Positions 1-10,862 of a DNA stretch of 64,000 nucleotides are shown here, piece after piece (positions within the stretch are counted from its first letter, which is position 1; each line of letters begins with the position of its first letter). The notes beneath the pieces are model-generated. The model was not told the DNA's origin and ran no database searches. It saw only the letters and a list, made by a program, of their open reading frames with translations. Source of the DNA: Terriglobus sp. RCC_193. GTDB lineage: Bacteria > Acidobacteriota > Terriglobia > Terriglobales > Acidobacteriaceae. The position numbers were made by a program, and so were the translations under genes. The DNA is taken from positions 1,922,001 to 1,986,000 of the forward strand of contig NZ_JBFUPK010000001.1 of NCBI RefSeq assembly GCF_041355105.1, read 5' to 3'.

Positions 1-531
1 ACCTGCGACCTCCGCCTCAGACCCCGGCCACATGAATGTTGCCGCACGCATGCCCTGTTGCCGCGCCAGCGACCATAGCGGCACCCCACCGTACCATGTA
101 CCGTCCGAGCTCGTCTTCGGGTCCTTGTACTGATAGGTCTCATCGCGCACGGGATCGTAAAAGCTGTTACGCACAATGCCGTGGTGCTCCGGCAGCAATC
201 CTGTCACAAGCGTCCAGTGGTTGGGAAACGTCAGCGATGGATAGGAGGGCAACATGCCATTGGGAGCGGTGGCTCCCGCCTTCACAAGATCATCCAGATG
301 CGGTGCGCCGTGCAGCTTCGGGTAGTCGTAACGGAAACCATCGAGCGACACCAGCACCACATAATGCTGCTTCATGGCATGGGCATTGTTCGGTGCACCG
401 CCCGTGTCCACGATAAGATTCGGCATGGGATGGGCCGAACCGTACGCCGGGTGCTTTGCCTGCGCGGCAAGATTCGCGGTGGCCAGAATAAAAGCGGAAG
501 CTGCGACAAGTGTGCGAAAGACGGAAAACAT
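1..531 (-). CDS. Type I phosphodiesterase/nucleotide pyrophosphatase (alkaline phosphatase superfamily), 3' truncated
   Basis: The ATG lies at 531-529 and the frame stays open to the window edge, giving the first 177 codons. The protein starts with a signal peptide (about 23 residues, ending ANLAAQA). This is followed by YVVLVSLDGFRYDY, where the Asp is a metal ligand, and by a stretch with SLTFPNHWTLVTGLLPEHHG. The TFPNH Thr is the nucleophile of the NPP (nucleotide pyrophosphatase/phosphodiesterase) family, so these are the hallmark N-terminal blocks of an exported zinc phosphodiesterase. The substrate cannot be told from this part. It lies 63 bp downstream of the mutarotase gene on the same strand and may be co-transcribed with it. 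Family assignment is firm; function within fucose metabolism is not implied. Confidence 0.85.
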   Translation of the reverse strand, partial: MFSVFRTLVAASAFILATANLAAQAKHPAYGSAHPMPNLIVDTGGAPNNAHAMKQHYVVLVSLDGFRYDYPKLHGAPHLDDLVKAGATAPNGMLPSYPSLTFPNHWTLVTGLLPEHHGIVRNSFYDPVRDETYQYKDPKTSSDGTWYGGVPLWSLARQQGMRAATFMWPGSEAEVAG

Positions 532-594
532 GGGTTATTAGCAGTGTAGCGACAGTGTCGGGTTCAGCCGTTCTCTGTGACGTCTTTGACGGGG

Positions 595-933
595 CTAGCT
601 CGTTTGCAGATCGAAAATCTTTTCCATGGGAAGCCACTTTGCGCTGGCGTCGGCTCCGGGATCGCTCTGCTGATACTTCGCCATCTCCGACTCCCACCGC
701 ATAACCACAGGGTTGGCGCGGTCCATCTCTGCCTTGCGCTCCATGGTGAAATCATCGGTGGTCTCCATGATCATGACCATGCGGTAGCCATCACGGAAGA
801 TCTGCATACCGGTCACTCCGGCAGCACGGATGGACTCCAGAATCTCTGGCCACACGGCCGCATGACGCTGCACATACTCTTCCATCAACACGGGATCGGG
901 CCGCATCTTCAACGTCAGACAAAAGCGCTGCAT
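595..933 (-). CDS. L-rhamnose/L-fucose mutarotase family protein (COG3254)
   Basis: A 112-residue protein of the usual length for the RhaM/DUF718 family. It begins MQRFCLTLKMRPD and has the family pattern of a central RDG-containing strand followed by a Trp-rich C-terminal part (KWLPMEKIFDL). The family interconverts alpha and beta anomers of 6-deoxy sugars. In Xanthomonas-type oxidative L-fucose pathways the mutarotase is of this family (type 2) rather than FucU. It is divergent from the lactonase gene at 1027 and adjacent to FucP and fuconate dehydratase genes, so L-fucose is the likelier substrate here, although the sequence alone cannot separate L-fucose from L-rhamnose. Confidence 0.85.
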   Translation of the reverse strand: MQRFCLTLKMRPDPVLMEEYVQRHAAVWPEILESIRAAGVTGMQIFRDGYRMVMIMETTDDFTMERKAEMDRANPVVMRWESEMAKYQQSDPGADASAKWLPMEKIFDLQTS

Positions 934-1026
934 CTGTACCCTCGTCTTTCTTGTACGTCTCAGTGTTTAACATTCTGCGGGCCTGCGGGACAATCGGCCT
1001 ACTGAATTGCTATCCTCATCCTCCGC

Positions 1027-1881
1027 ATGACGGAGACCGACTACTCGCAGCGAATTGATAGCCACCACCACCTCTGGCACTACACGCCAGAGGAATACGG
1101 CTGGATTGGCGATGACATGGCGCCACTGCGCCGCGATTTTCTGTTGGATGATCTGCGACGAGAGCTGGCTGATACGGGCGTGGATGGCACCGTTGCTGTG
1201 CAGGCACGACAGACCTTGGAAGAGACACAGTGGCTGCTGGAACTTGCAGAGGGTGATAACTCGCCTGTTCGCGGTGTTGTGGGATGGCTTCCCATTGCGA
1301 GCACTCGCTTCCCCGCTGTCCTGGAGTCCTTTCGTGACTCTAAACACTTATGCGGATTGCGACACATTGTGCAGGCGGAACGTCCGGGATTTCTGGATGG
1401 CGATGCCTTCAACCAGGGCATCGCTCATCTGCGGGACACGGGGCTGGTCTATGACATCCTCATCTACGCACGCCAACTGGAAGAAGCCACGCGTTTCGTA
1501 GACCGTCATCCGGCGCAGTCGTTTGTGCTGGATCATATCGCCAAGCCGGATATCCGCAATCATGGTTTTGCCGCATGGGCAAAGGCTTTTCGCGAACTTG
1601 CGCGACGTGACAACGTTTCCTGCAAACTCTCCGGCATGGTTACAGAAACCGACTGGAACCATTGGTCGTCTGCGGAACTGCATCCTTATTTCGAAACTGC
1701 GGTGGAAGCATTCAGCCCGAATCGACTCATGATGGGTACGGACTGGCCTGTGCTTACCGTTGGCTGCACCTATTCCGGTTGGTGGAAGACGGTAGAAGAT
1801 TGGATCGCTGCTCTGAGTTCGCAGGAGCGCAACATGATTCTGGGCGGAACTGCTACACGCGTTTACGAATTACGATCTTGA
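1027..1881 (+). CDS. Amidohydrolase family lactonase, probable L-fuconolactonase
   Basis: A 284-residue amidohydrolase_2 (COG3618) protein. The N-terminal IDSHHHLW supplies the first metal-binding histidines. A central VLDHIAKPD block and C-terminal MMGTDWPVLT give the remaining ligands and the catalytic Asp. Length and motifs fit the fuconolactonase/4-sulfomuconolactonase group. Neighbours (mutarotase, FucP, fuconate dehydratase, two dehydrogenases) point to hydrolysis of L-fucono-lactone to L-fuconate in the cytoplasm. The ATG at 1027 has no strong ribosome binding site, but the conserved DSHHH block starts 11 codons later, so the start cannot lie much downstream. Confidence 0.85.
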   Translation: MTETDYSQRIDSHHHLWHYTPEEYGWIGDDMAPLRRDFLLDDLRRELADTGVDGTVAVQARQTLEETQWLLELAEGDNSPVRGVVGWLPIASTRFPAVLESFRDSKHLCGLRHIVQAERPGFLDGDAFNQGIAHLRDTGLVYDILIYARQLEEATRFVDRHPAQSFVLDHIAKPDIRNHGFAAWAKAFRELARRDNVSCKLSGMVTETDWNHWSSAELHPYFETAVEAFSPNRLMMGTDWPVLTVGCTYSGWWKTVEDWIAALSSQERNMILGGTATRVYELRS

Positions 1882-1935
1882 ACGCCCTCGTAAGAACAAA
1901 TATGTTGCACCTTTGATCATTTCCAGGGAGAAACC

Positions 1936-3267
1936 ATGGCATTTGCAAGTCAGCTTCCCGAATCCCGGCAGGATAACTCCGGCGCACCGCTGCTGCCGGC
2001 GGGTGTTTTGCGTACGTTCCTGCTGGTAGCGTTTGTCTTTCTGCTGTGGGGCATTCCCAACAACCTGAATGATGTTCTGATTCGCCAGTTCATGAAGAGT
2101 TTTGAACTGAATCGGTTTCAGGCTGGGCTGGTGCAGTTTGCGTTCTATCTGGGTTACTTCCTGCTTGCACTGCCTGCCGGGATGCTCATGCGCCGCAAGG
2201 GTTACAAGGCTGGTTTTCTAACGGGACTTTGTCTATTCGCTGCTGGATGTCTCAGCTTTCCTTTCGCCGCAAACTCCGGGCAATACAGTTATTTTCTTGC
2301 TGCGTTGTTCGTGATTGCGATGGGGCTTTCGTTCCTGGAAACAGCAGCGAATCCGTTCATGGTGCAACTGGGGCCAACAGCAACATCGGAACGGCGATTG
2401 AACATTGCACAGACGTGCAATTCGCTTGGCTCTATTCTTGGTGTGGTCGCAGGCAATCTGTTCATCTTTTCAGGCGTGGAGCTGACTCCACAACAACGCG
2501 CCGCCATGCAGGCGGCGGGTACGTATGCGGAGTATCTGCACAAGGAAACGCTGCGCATTGCCGCGCCTTATGTTGTGCTCGGCATATTTGCACTGGTGTG
2601 GGCAGTGTTAATCGCGATCAACAAATTTCCCGCGTTCATTACGCAGCGCGAACACACCGCGGAGGTAGCCGGAAAGCCTTCTGAGCTGCTGCGGGAAAAA
2701 CATTTCCTGTTTTCGCTGCTGGCGCAGTTTATGTATGTCGGCGCGCAGGTTGGATCGTGGAGCTATGTCATCCAATATGCGCATGACTATGTTCACGCTG
2801 CCGAACGCACCGCAGGATGGATGCTGACGGGAACCTTAATTGCTTTCGCGCTGGGACGCGTTCTGTCGTCGTACCTGATGCGCAGTATTCTTCCCAGCCG
2901 CTTGATGGCGATCTATGCCGGTTGCAACATCGCACTTTTGATTACCGCAATTTTCGTTCCGGGTTGGGCAGGTTTGGCTGCCGTGCTGGCTACCAGTTTC
3001 TTCATGTCGCTGATGTTCCCCACCATCTTCAGTCTTGGATTAAAGGACCTTGGCCCCAACACGAACGTTGCCGCATCGCTGTTGGTGATGATGATTGTGG
3101 GCGGTGCCGTGATGCCGCCCATCATGGGTTTACTTGCAGAACATCTGCATTCCACGGCGCTCAGCTACCTGGTTCCACTTGCGGGCTACGTTGTCGTGCT
3201 TGCCTTTGCACTTTTTATGACTCGTTACCATCGCCACCGTGAAGCCCTCTCCACCTTTGAGGTGTGA
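1936..3267 (+). CDS. fucP: L-fucose:H+ symporter FucP (MFS)
   Basis: A 443-residue major facilitator with 12 predicted membrane segments. It has FucP-family signatures: FLLWGIPNNLNDVLI in TM1, where FucP proteins carry a proton-coupling acidic/polar cluster, and ETAANPFMVQLGP in the TM4-5 region. A clear ribosome binding site (gggag) precedes the ATG. It lies 54 bp after the lactonase and 63 bp before the dehydratase, on the same strand, as part of the fucose operon. It imports the free sugar across the inner membrane. Close relatives also move galactose or glucose, but the surrounding genes favour L-fucose. Confidence 0.9.
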   Translation: MAFASQLPESRQDNSGAPLLPAGVLRTFLLVAFVFLLWGIPNNLNDVLIRQFMKSFELNRFQAGLVQFAFYLGYFLLALPAGMLMRRKGYKAGFLTGLCLFAAGCLSFPFAANSGQYSYFLAALFVIAMGLSFLETAANPFMVQLGPTATSERRLNIAQTCNSLGSILGVVAGNLFIFSGVELTPQQRAAMQAAGTYAEYLHKETLRIAAPYVVLGIFALVWAVLIAINKFPAFITQREHTAEVAGKPSELLREKHFLFSLLAQFMYVGAQVGSWSYVIQYAHDYVHAAERTAGWMLTGTLIAFALGRVLSSYLMRSILPSRLMAIYAGCNIALLITAIFVPGWAGLAAVLATSFFMSLMFPTIFSLGLKDLGPNTNVAASLLVMMIVGGAVMPPIMGLLAEHLHSTALSYLVPLAGYVVVLAFALFMTRYHRHREALSTFEV

Positions 3268-3330
3268 GCTGCTTCACGGTGCGTGTTGCATATACTTTCA
3301 ATCAAAGCTTCCGCCGGAGAGAACTCAGCA

Positions 3331-4644
3331 ATGGCCGCATCACCCAGGATTACACGTTGTCGCACAGTGGATCTGCGATTCCCCACGTCACGTTTCAGCA
3401 TCGGGTCCGATGCCGTCAACAAAGACCCCGATTACTCCGCCGCCTACTGCGTTTTGGAGACAGACAGTGGCGTGGAAGGCCATGGCCTTACCTTCACGCT
3501 GGGACGTGGAACTGAACTCTGTGTGATGGCGATTGAGTTTCTTTCGCGCTTTGTCGTAGGACGCACGTTGGAAGAAATCACAAGCAACATGGGAGCCTTC
3601 GCGCGCGAACTGACTGGCGACACACAGTTCCGCTGGCTGGGGCCCGAAAAAGGCGTTATCCATCTGGCTGCTGCCGCGCTGGTGAATGCGGTGTGGGACC
3701 TGTGGGCTCGCGTGGAGAACAAGCCGGTGTGGCTTCTGCTGGCGGAGATGACGCCGGAACAGATTGTGCAGTGCATTGACTTCCGCTACATCGACGATGC
3801 GCTGTCGCCCGAGGAAGCGCTCGCCATTCTTCATCGCAACGAATCGACACGTGCGGAACGTATCGCTTTCCTTCGCGAAAAGGGCCTGCCTGCTTACACG
3901 ACCAGTGTCGGCTGGTTTGGCTTTAGCGATGAGAAGATTCGCAGGCTATGCAAGGAAGCGCTTGCCGAAGGATGGACACACTTCAAGCTGAAGGTGGGTG
4001 GCGACCCTGCGGATGATCTTCGCCGCGGCCTGCTGGTGCGTGAAGAAATTGGCTGGGACAACAAGCTGATGGTAGACGCCAACCAGAAGTGGGGCGTGCC
4101 GGAAGCCATTGACCGCACCACTGCGCTAAAGCCGCTGCAGCCGTGGTGGATGGAAGAGCCGACCAGTCCCGATGACATCCTGGGCCATGCTCGCATTCGC
4201 CGCGAGACAGGCGTCCGCATTGCCACCGGCGAACACTGCCACAGCAAGGTGATGTTCAAGCAACTGATGCAGGCTGGGTCTATTGATGTGTGCCAGATTG
4301 ATAGCTGTCGTGTGGCGGGTGTGAATGAGAACCTGGCGATCATCCTGATGGCAGCGAAGTTTGACATCCCGGTGTGTCCGCATGCCGGTGGCGTTGGCCT
4401 TTGCGAATACGTGCAGCATCTGGCCGCGTTTGACTACATCTGCGCATCTGCGTCGCTGCAGGATCGGGTGGTGGAATTTGTCGACCATCTGCATGAGCAC
4501 TTCGTTGTTCCGACACGCATCGAACGTGGCCGCTACATGCTTCCGGAAGAGGCGGGATACAGCATCGAGATTCGCAAGGAATCGCTGCAGGAATATGCCT
4601 TCCCTCAGGGAACGTATTGGGCTTCTGCCTCCACCACCGCCTAA
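3331..4644 (+). CDS. L-fuconate dehydratase (enolase superfamily)
   Basis: A 437-residue enolase-superfamily acid-sugar dehydratase. I chose the ATG at 3331 because it follows a ggaga ribosome binding site; a longer in-frame extension to 3283 is not needed. Visible catalytic elements are K219-L-K221 (FKLKVGG), metal ligands D249 (MVDANQKW), E275/E276 (EEPTSPDD) and E301 (ATGEHCHS), and H351 in CPHAGG. This combination of KxK and a distal His matches the fuconate dehydratase subgroup. The reaction is L-fuconate to 2-keto-3-deoxy-L-fuconate. It sits between the permease and a dehydrogenase, consistent with pathway order. Confidence 0.9.
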   Translation: MAASPRITRCRTVDLRFPTSRFSIGSDAVNKDPDYSAAYCVLETDSGVEGHGLTFTLGRGTELCVMAIEFLSRFVVGRTLEEITSNMGAFARELTGDTQFRWLGPEKGVIHLAAAALVNAVWDLWARVENKPVWLLLAEMTPEQIVQCIDFRYIDDALSPEEALAILHRNESTRAERIAFLREKGLPAYTTSVGWFGFSDEKIRRLCKEALAEGWTHFKLKVGGDPADDLRRGLLVREEIGWDNKLMVDANQKWGVPEAIDRTTALKPLQPWWMEEPTSPDDILGHARIRRETGVRIATGEHCHSKVMFKQLMQAGSIDVCQIDSCRVAGVNENLAIILMAAKFDIPVCPHAGGVGLCEYVQHLAAFDYICASASLQDRVVEFVDHLHEHFVVPTRIERGRYMLPEEAGYSIEIRKESLQEYAFPQGTYWASASTTA

Positions 4645-4663
4645 GACGCAAGGAGAGAGATAC

Positions 4664-5425
4664 ATGACATTGCAGGGAAAGCGTGCGCTGGTTACAGGCG
4701 CAGCAAGCGGCATCGGCAGGGCAATTGCGGAGACACTTGCATCGGCAGGTGCAGAGGTCATCCTGCTGGACTTGAATCACGATGCAGTCACAGCGACCTC
4801 CGACAGCATTACGAAAGAGACAAAGGCAACATGCCACGCAATTGCATGTGATGTTTCCGATGATGCGAGCGTCACCGCTGCGTTCGCACAGGCAGGCGCG
4901 CTGGATATCGTGGTGAACAGTGCAGGCATTGCCCACATTGGTACGGTTGTCGATACATCATCAGACGATTTTGATCGTCTGTTTCGTGTGAATGTGCGCG
5001 GCACTTATCTGTGCATACAGGCTGCTGTTCGCAACATGGAACCGCGCCGCACAGGCGTCATACTGAACATGGCATCTATTGCCGCAACTTCCGGCATCAA
5101 GGATCGCTTTGCGTATTCCATGACGAAGGGTGCTGTGCTTTCCATGACGCTTTCTGCCGCGAAGGATTGCCTGTCACTTGGATTGCGCATCAACTGCATT
5201 TCACCGGCACGTGTGCACACACCGTTTGTCGATGGCTTTGTGGCAAAGAACTATCCCGGCCGCGAAGAGGAGATGATGAAGACACTCTCCGCGGCACAAC
5301 CTATTGGCCGCATGGGAACGCCAGCAGAGATTGCGCAACTCGCTCTGTTTCTCTGCTCGGATGCATCCAGCTTCATCACCGGAACCGATGTTCTGATTGA
5401 CGGCGGTTTCACGAACCTGCGATAG
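4664..5425 (+). CDS. Short-chain dehydrogenase, probable 2-keto-3-deoxy-L-fuconate dehydrogenase
   Basis: A 253-residue classical SDR. The ATG at 4664 is preceded by an aggagaga ribosome binding site; the much longer open frame upstream overlaps the dehydratase gene and is not real. It has TGAASGIG (NAD(P) binding), NSAGIAH, the catalytic YSMTK pair and the C-terminal GTDVLIDGGF. It starts 19 bp after the dehydratase and would oxidise the 4-hydroxyl of 2-keto-3-deoxy-L-fuconate, giving the diketo acid. Which of the two adjacent SDRs acts at this step is inferred from gene order and from the Xanthomonas pathway, not proven by residues. Confidence 0.8.
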   Translation: MTLQGKRALVTGAASGIGRAIAETLASAGAEVILLDLNHDAVTATSDSITKETKATCHAIACDVSDDASVTAAFAQAGALDIVVNSAGIAHIGTVVDTSSDDFDRLFRVNVRGTYLCIQAAVRNMEPRRTGVILNMASIAATSGIKDRFAYSMTKGAVLSMTLSAAKDCLSLGLRINCISPARVHTPFVDGFVAKNYPGREEEMMKTLSAAQPIGRMGTPAEIAQLALFLCSDASSFITGTDVLIDGGFTNLR

Positions 5426-5452
5426 ATAACGGAAGTACTACGAGTACACGCA

Positions 5453-6253
5453 ATGGACCTTGGACTGAAAGATCACGTCATTCTTGTCACGGGCGGCGCC
5501 AGCGGCATTGGCCAGGCCATTACACGCACGTGCCTTGCTGAAGGTGCGCGCGTGCTTGTACTCAGCCGCATCTCTGAAGGCGTGGAAGAGTTCATGCAGG
5601 AGATGAAGGAACGCCATCTTCCCTGCGAACTTCGCATGACCGAGCTGGATGATCCAGAACACTGTCGCGGCGCGGTGAACTATTTGCGAGAACGCTATGG
5701 GCGTTTGGATGCGTTGGTAAACAATGCAGGTTTCAATGATGGCGTGGGATTAGAGCACGGCTCGATTGACGGTTTCCAACGCAGTTTGTCGTTGAACCTG
5801 CTGCACTGTTATGCGCTTGCTCACCATGCTGTACCGCTGTTGAAGGCAAGCCGTGGTTCCATTCTGAATGTCGCAAGCAAAGTGGCTTTGACTGGACAAG
5901 GTGGTACTTCAGGCTACGCCGCATCGAAGGGCGCGTTGCTGGCGTTGACACGTGAGTGGGCAGCGGAACTGCTTCCCTTCAGCGTGCGTGTGAACTGCAT
6001 CATTCCGGCGGAAGTCATGACGCCGCAATATACGAAGTGGTTGCGCACACTTGCCGATCCCGATGGAACCATAGCGCACATTGCAGCACAGGTTCCGCTG
6101 GAACACCGCATGACACGCGTGGAAGAGATCGCATCGACTGCGGTTTTTCTGCTATCACCAACGCAGTCCAGCCACACCACGGGACAACATATTCACGTGG
6201 ATGGCGGCTATGTGCATCTGGACAGAATGCTCACGGTGAAGGCGCTTCACTGA
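5453..6253 (+). CDS. Short-chain dehydrogenase, probable L-fucose dehydrogenase
   Basis: A 266-residue SDR with TGGASGIGQ near residue 14, NNAGF, catalytic YAASKGALL and a C-terminal HIHVDGGYVHL. It is the last gene of the fucose operon, 27 bp after the previous SDR. It differs enough from that SDR to be a separate enzyme, and L-fucose 1-dehydrogenase (fucose to fucono-lactone) is the step otherwise missing. Its stop codon overlaps the convergent oxyR stop by 7 bp. Swapping the roles of the two SDRs would also be compatible with the sequence. Confidence 0.75.
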   Translation: MDLGLKDHVILVTGGASGIGQAITRTCLAEGARVLVLSRISEGVEEFMQEMKERHLPCELRMTELDDPEHCRGAVNYLRERYGRLDALVNNAGFNDGVGLEHGSIDGFQRSLSLNLLHCYALAHHAVPLLKASRGSILNVASKVALTGQGGTSGYAASKGALLALTREWAAELLPFSVRVNCIIPAEVMTPQYTKWLRTLADPDGTIAHIAAQVPLEHRMTRVEEIASTAVFLLSPTQSSHTTGQHIHVDGGYVHLDRMLTVKALH

Positions 6254-7173
6254 GAAATAACAGCTGGTAGCAAGTCGGTTTTTGCGGCCTTCTTCCCTTG
6301 CGATGATTGTCTTGCCATGCCGGAGAGAAATGCCCGCTGCACATGGCTGAAGCTGCGCCCACGCAACACCGCAGCCACGATGGTGCGAGAGGCTCGCGGA
6401 TCCATGATCCTGGCGTAGTGACACGCAGCACCTGTATCGACAGCCATCTCCGGCACGATGGATACGCCTATGCCTGCTGCAACCATGCCCAGCAGGCTGC
6501 TGAACTGGCCACTTTCAAATGCAATGTTTGGCGTGATTCGTGCATGTGTGCAGGCGGCGATAGTCAGATCGCGGAAACAGTGTCCGTCACGCAGCATGAC
6601 AAACGACTCACCGCGAAGTTCTTTCATGATGAGCCCCTTTTTCCGCGCAAGGGGATGTGTCTTCGGCAGCGCAGCAAAGAGCGGCTCGGTATGGAGCGTG
6701 AATGTCTCCAGGTCCTTATGGCGCAGCGGTAGCGCGAGGATCGCAATATCAATCGAGAGATCACGCAATCCATCAATCAATACGGGTGTCGTTTCTTCTA
6801 CGATACGCAGCTTTGCTGCAGGAAACTTTCGCGTGAAGTTTGCCGTGTATCCCGGCATTCGATACGGAGCAATGGTGGGAATAACGCCGACCGTAATCCT
6901 GCCCTGCGTATCTGCGGACGTCTCCGCAACACTATTACGTGCTGCGTCCAATTGCGACAGGATTGTCCGTGCATGCGGTAGAAATGCTTGCCCCGCTTCG
7001 GTCAGCCGCACGCGACGGCCAAGTCGATCGAATAGTCTGGCCCCCAGGTCTTCTTCCAACTTCTGAATCTGCTGCGAGAGGGATGGTTGCGCAATATGGC
7101 ACGTCTCCGCAGCGCGGCTGAAACTGCCTGTTTCGGCAACCGCACAGGCGTATCGAAGCTGCTGAATTTCCAT
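6247..7173 (-). CDS. oxyR: Hydrogen-peroxide-sensing LysR regulator OxyR
   Basis: A 308-residue LysR-type regulator. The HTH occupies about residues 5-60 (FSRAAETCHIAQPSLSQQI). The C-terminal domain carries LRDGHCFRD and a second Cys in AACTH. By direct count these are C199 and C208, the same positions as the peroxide-sensing cysteine pair of E. coli OxyR. It is divergent from katG, and the intergenic site at 7172-7208 fits an OxyR operator overlapping its own start codon, implying autorepression with katG activation. Assignment is firm because of both the cysteines and the partner gene. Confidence 0.93.
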   Translation of the reverse strand: MEIQQLRYACAVAETGSFSRAAETCHIAQPSLSQQIQKLEEDLGARLFDRLGRRVRLTEAGQAFLPHARTILSQLDAARNSVAETSADTQGRITVGVIPTIAPYRMPGYTANFTRKFPAAKLRIVEETTPVLIDGLRDLSIDIAILALPLRHKDLETFTLHTEPLFAALPKTHPLARKKGLIMKELRGESFVMLRDGHCFRDLTIAACTHARITPNIAFESGQFSSLLGMVAAGIGVSIVPEMAVDTGAACHYARIMDPRASRTIVAAVLRGRSFSHVQRAFLSGMARQSSQGKKAAKTDLLPAVISQ

Positions 7174-7208
7174 AGTTTTATTCTATGCCTCGCATGGCAA
7201 TTATATAT
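7172..7208. promoter_or_regulatory. OxyR binding site between oxyR and katG
   Basis: Four tetranucleotides are spaced by 7 bases each: ATAG (7172), CTAT (7183), ATGG (7194) and ATAT (7205). The known OxyR tetramer site is four such elements (ATAG/CTAT) with 7-base gaps over 37 bp, exactly this layout. The first half is a perfect ATAG-N7-CTAT; the second half has two mismatches in the tetranucleotides. The site overlaps the oxyR start codon and ends 147 bp before the katG start. Confidence 0.75.
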
Positions 7209-7340
7209 TTCCCCTATCTATCGGCACGGTGCTACATTCAAGTTCGCCAAGCGGTGTGAGTCTCCGCCGTTACAGACAATTCACGATGCCGTGCGATGGT
7301 GCAGCCAGCCCCTTGCAAGGCATGCAATTTTCAAAGGTAA

Positions 7341-9641
<2,301 letters not shown>

Positions 9642-9667
9642 AACAAGTCTGACAACGTAACAACGCG

Positions 9668-9720
9668 AACGCCCGATACTCCGCCAGTTGCTTAGGTTGA
9701 GGATCGGGCGTTTGTCTTGT
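9668..9720 (+). terminator. Rho-independent-like terminator after katG
   Basis: Perfect 10-bp inverted repeat, AACGCCCGAT (9668-9677) and ATCGGGCGTT (9703-9712), followed by a T-rich run (tgtcttgtt). The loop is long (25 bases), which weakens it slightly. Confidence 0.7.
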
Positions 9721-9754
9721 TCATTGCGTCTGTGAGTACGATAGGATTGCCTCA

Positions 9755-10783
9755 ATGGCAGCTTCCCGGCTAAGTGATATCGCCAAACGCGCTGGTGTAT
9801 CCATCGCAGCAGTCTCCATTGCGCTGAACGACCGCAATACCACGCGTGTAAGTGCCGCCAAACGAGACCTGATTTACAAAATTGCAGAGGAACTTTCCTA
9901 TTCTCCAAATGAATTGGCAAAGGCCCTGGCTGAAAAACGCAGCCGCCTGCTGGGGCTTGTGGTTCCCATGCGCGACCCCATCTTCTTTAATCAATTCATT
10001 GCGCAGGCACTTTCCGGGATTCAATCCACGCTGATGCGGCGCGGCTATAACCTGCTGATCTTTTCGCCCTCAGGGCGGCCCGGTCGTACCACGCGTGACC
10101 AGATACTGGAAAGCCGTTTTACCGATGGCTTGCTGTTCATCAACACACGTTCCTGCTCTGCGCGCGATATCAACGAAACCATCCATGAACTGAACGAAGC
10201 GAAGATTCGCTTTGCCATGATGAACAGTTATTATGGCCGCGCACCAGTCAACTACGTGGGTGTGGACGATGCTGCGATTGGTGAAGCTGCTATTCGCTAC
10301 CTGGTACAGCGGGGTCACAAACGCATCGCATTCCTGAGCGGCGAAAGCACGCTGCCGACGCACATCCATCTGCTGCAGGGATTGCGCAGGGCCATGATGG
10401 ATTTCGGTTTGGAGCTAAAGCCGGAACACATTGGCTGCACGCATTATGACCAGACACAGGCGTTCAGCATTATGGACAGTTGGTTCGCCCGCAAGAAGGA
10501 CCGCCCGACTGCCATCTTTGCCGCAGACGATACGCTACTGGTACACGTGTACGACTACATAGAGGCTCGCCGTCTGTCCGCACCCGGCGATGTAGCCATT
10601 CTCGCTCGTGCCAACTCCGCAAATGCGGGTGGCTTACGACCACGTCCCACCGCGTTTTTCATTCCCGTCTTCGAAATGGGTCAGCTTGCAGCAGATATGG
10701 TCATTGACGCCATTGAAAAGCCCGAGCGTCCGTCGCAGCGTGTCCTGCTGCCCTTCACCTTTTCCGCCGGAAACACCACCTAG
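9755..10783 (+). CDS. LacI-family transcriptional regulator
   Basis: A 342-residue LacI/GalR regulator. Residues 5-25 (LSDIAKRAGVSIAAVSIALN) form the HTH and hinge-helix start. The rest is a periplasmic-binding-protein-like sugar domain with the typical GVDD and GHKRIAFLSG stretches. A short agga ribosome binding site precedes the ATG. It sits just upstream of the MFS/FAD-oxidoreductase operon, and three 14-bp CG-centred palindromic sites in front of the following transcription units are the probable targets. The effector sugar is unknown. Confidence 0.9.
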   Translation: MAASRLSDIAKRAGVSIAAVSIALNDRNTTRVSAAKRDLIYKIAEELSYSPNELAKALAEKRSRLLGLVVPMRDPIFFNQFIAQALSGIQSTLMRRGYNLLIFSPSGRPGRTTRDQILESRFTDGLLFINTRSCSARDINETIHELNEAKIRFAMMNSYYGRAPVNYVGVDDAAIGEAAIRYLVQRGHKRIAFLSGESTLPTHIHLLQGLRRAMMDFGLELKPEHIGCTHYDQTQAFSIMDSWFARKKDRPTAIFAADDTLLVHVYDYIEARRLSAPGDVAILARANSANAGGLRPRPTAFFIPVFEMGQLAADMVIDAIEKPERPSQRVLLPFTFSAGNTT

Positions 10784-10806
10784 CCAAAAACTCGCGAGAA
10801 AAGTGT

Positions 10807-10857
10807 TTGACACAAGAGGAAACGGCTTGTTAGGTTAATTTACGTTAAACGATTAAC
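10807..10857 (+). promoter_or_regulatory. Promoter and LacI-type operator for the MFS/FAD operon
   Basis: A -35 box TTGACA is at 10807-10812. A poorly conserved -10 candidate (TTAGGT, 10830) follows with 17-bp spacing. The sequence GTTAAACGATTAAC at 10844-10857 has perfect GTTAA/TTAAC arms around a central CG, as LacI-family operators do, and lies 5 bases before the start codon. Two sister sites occur at 14558 and 25058. Confidence 0.6.
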
Positions 10858-10862
10858 TTAAT

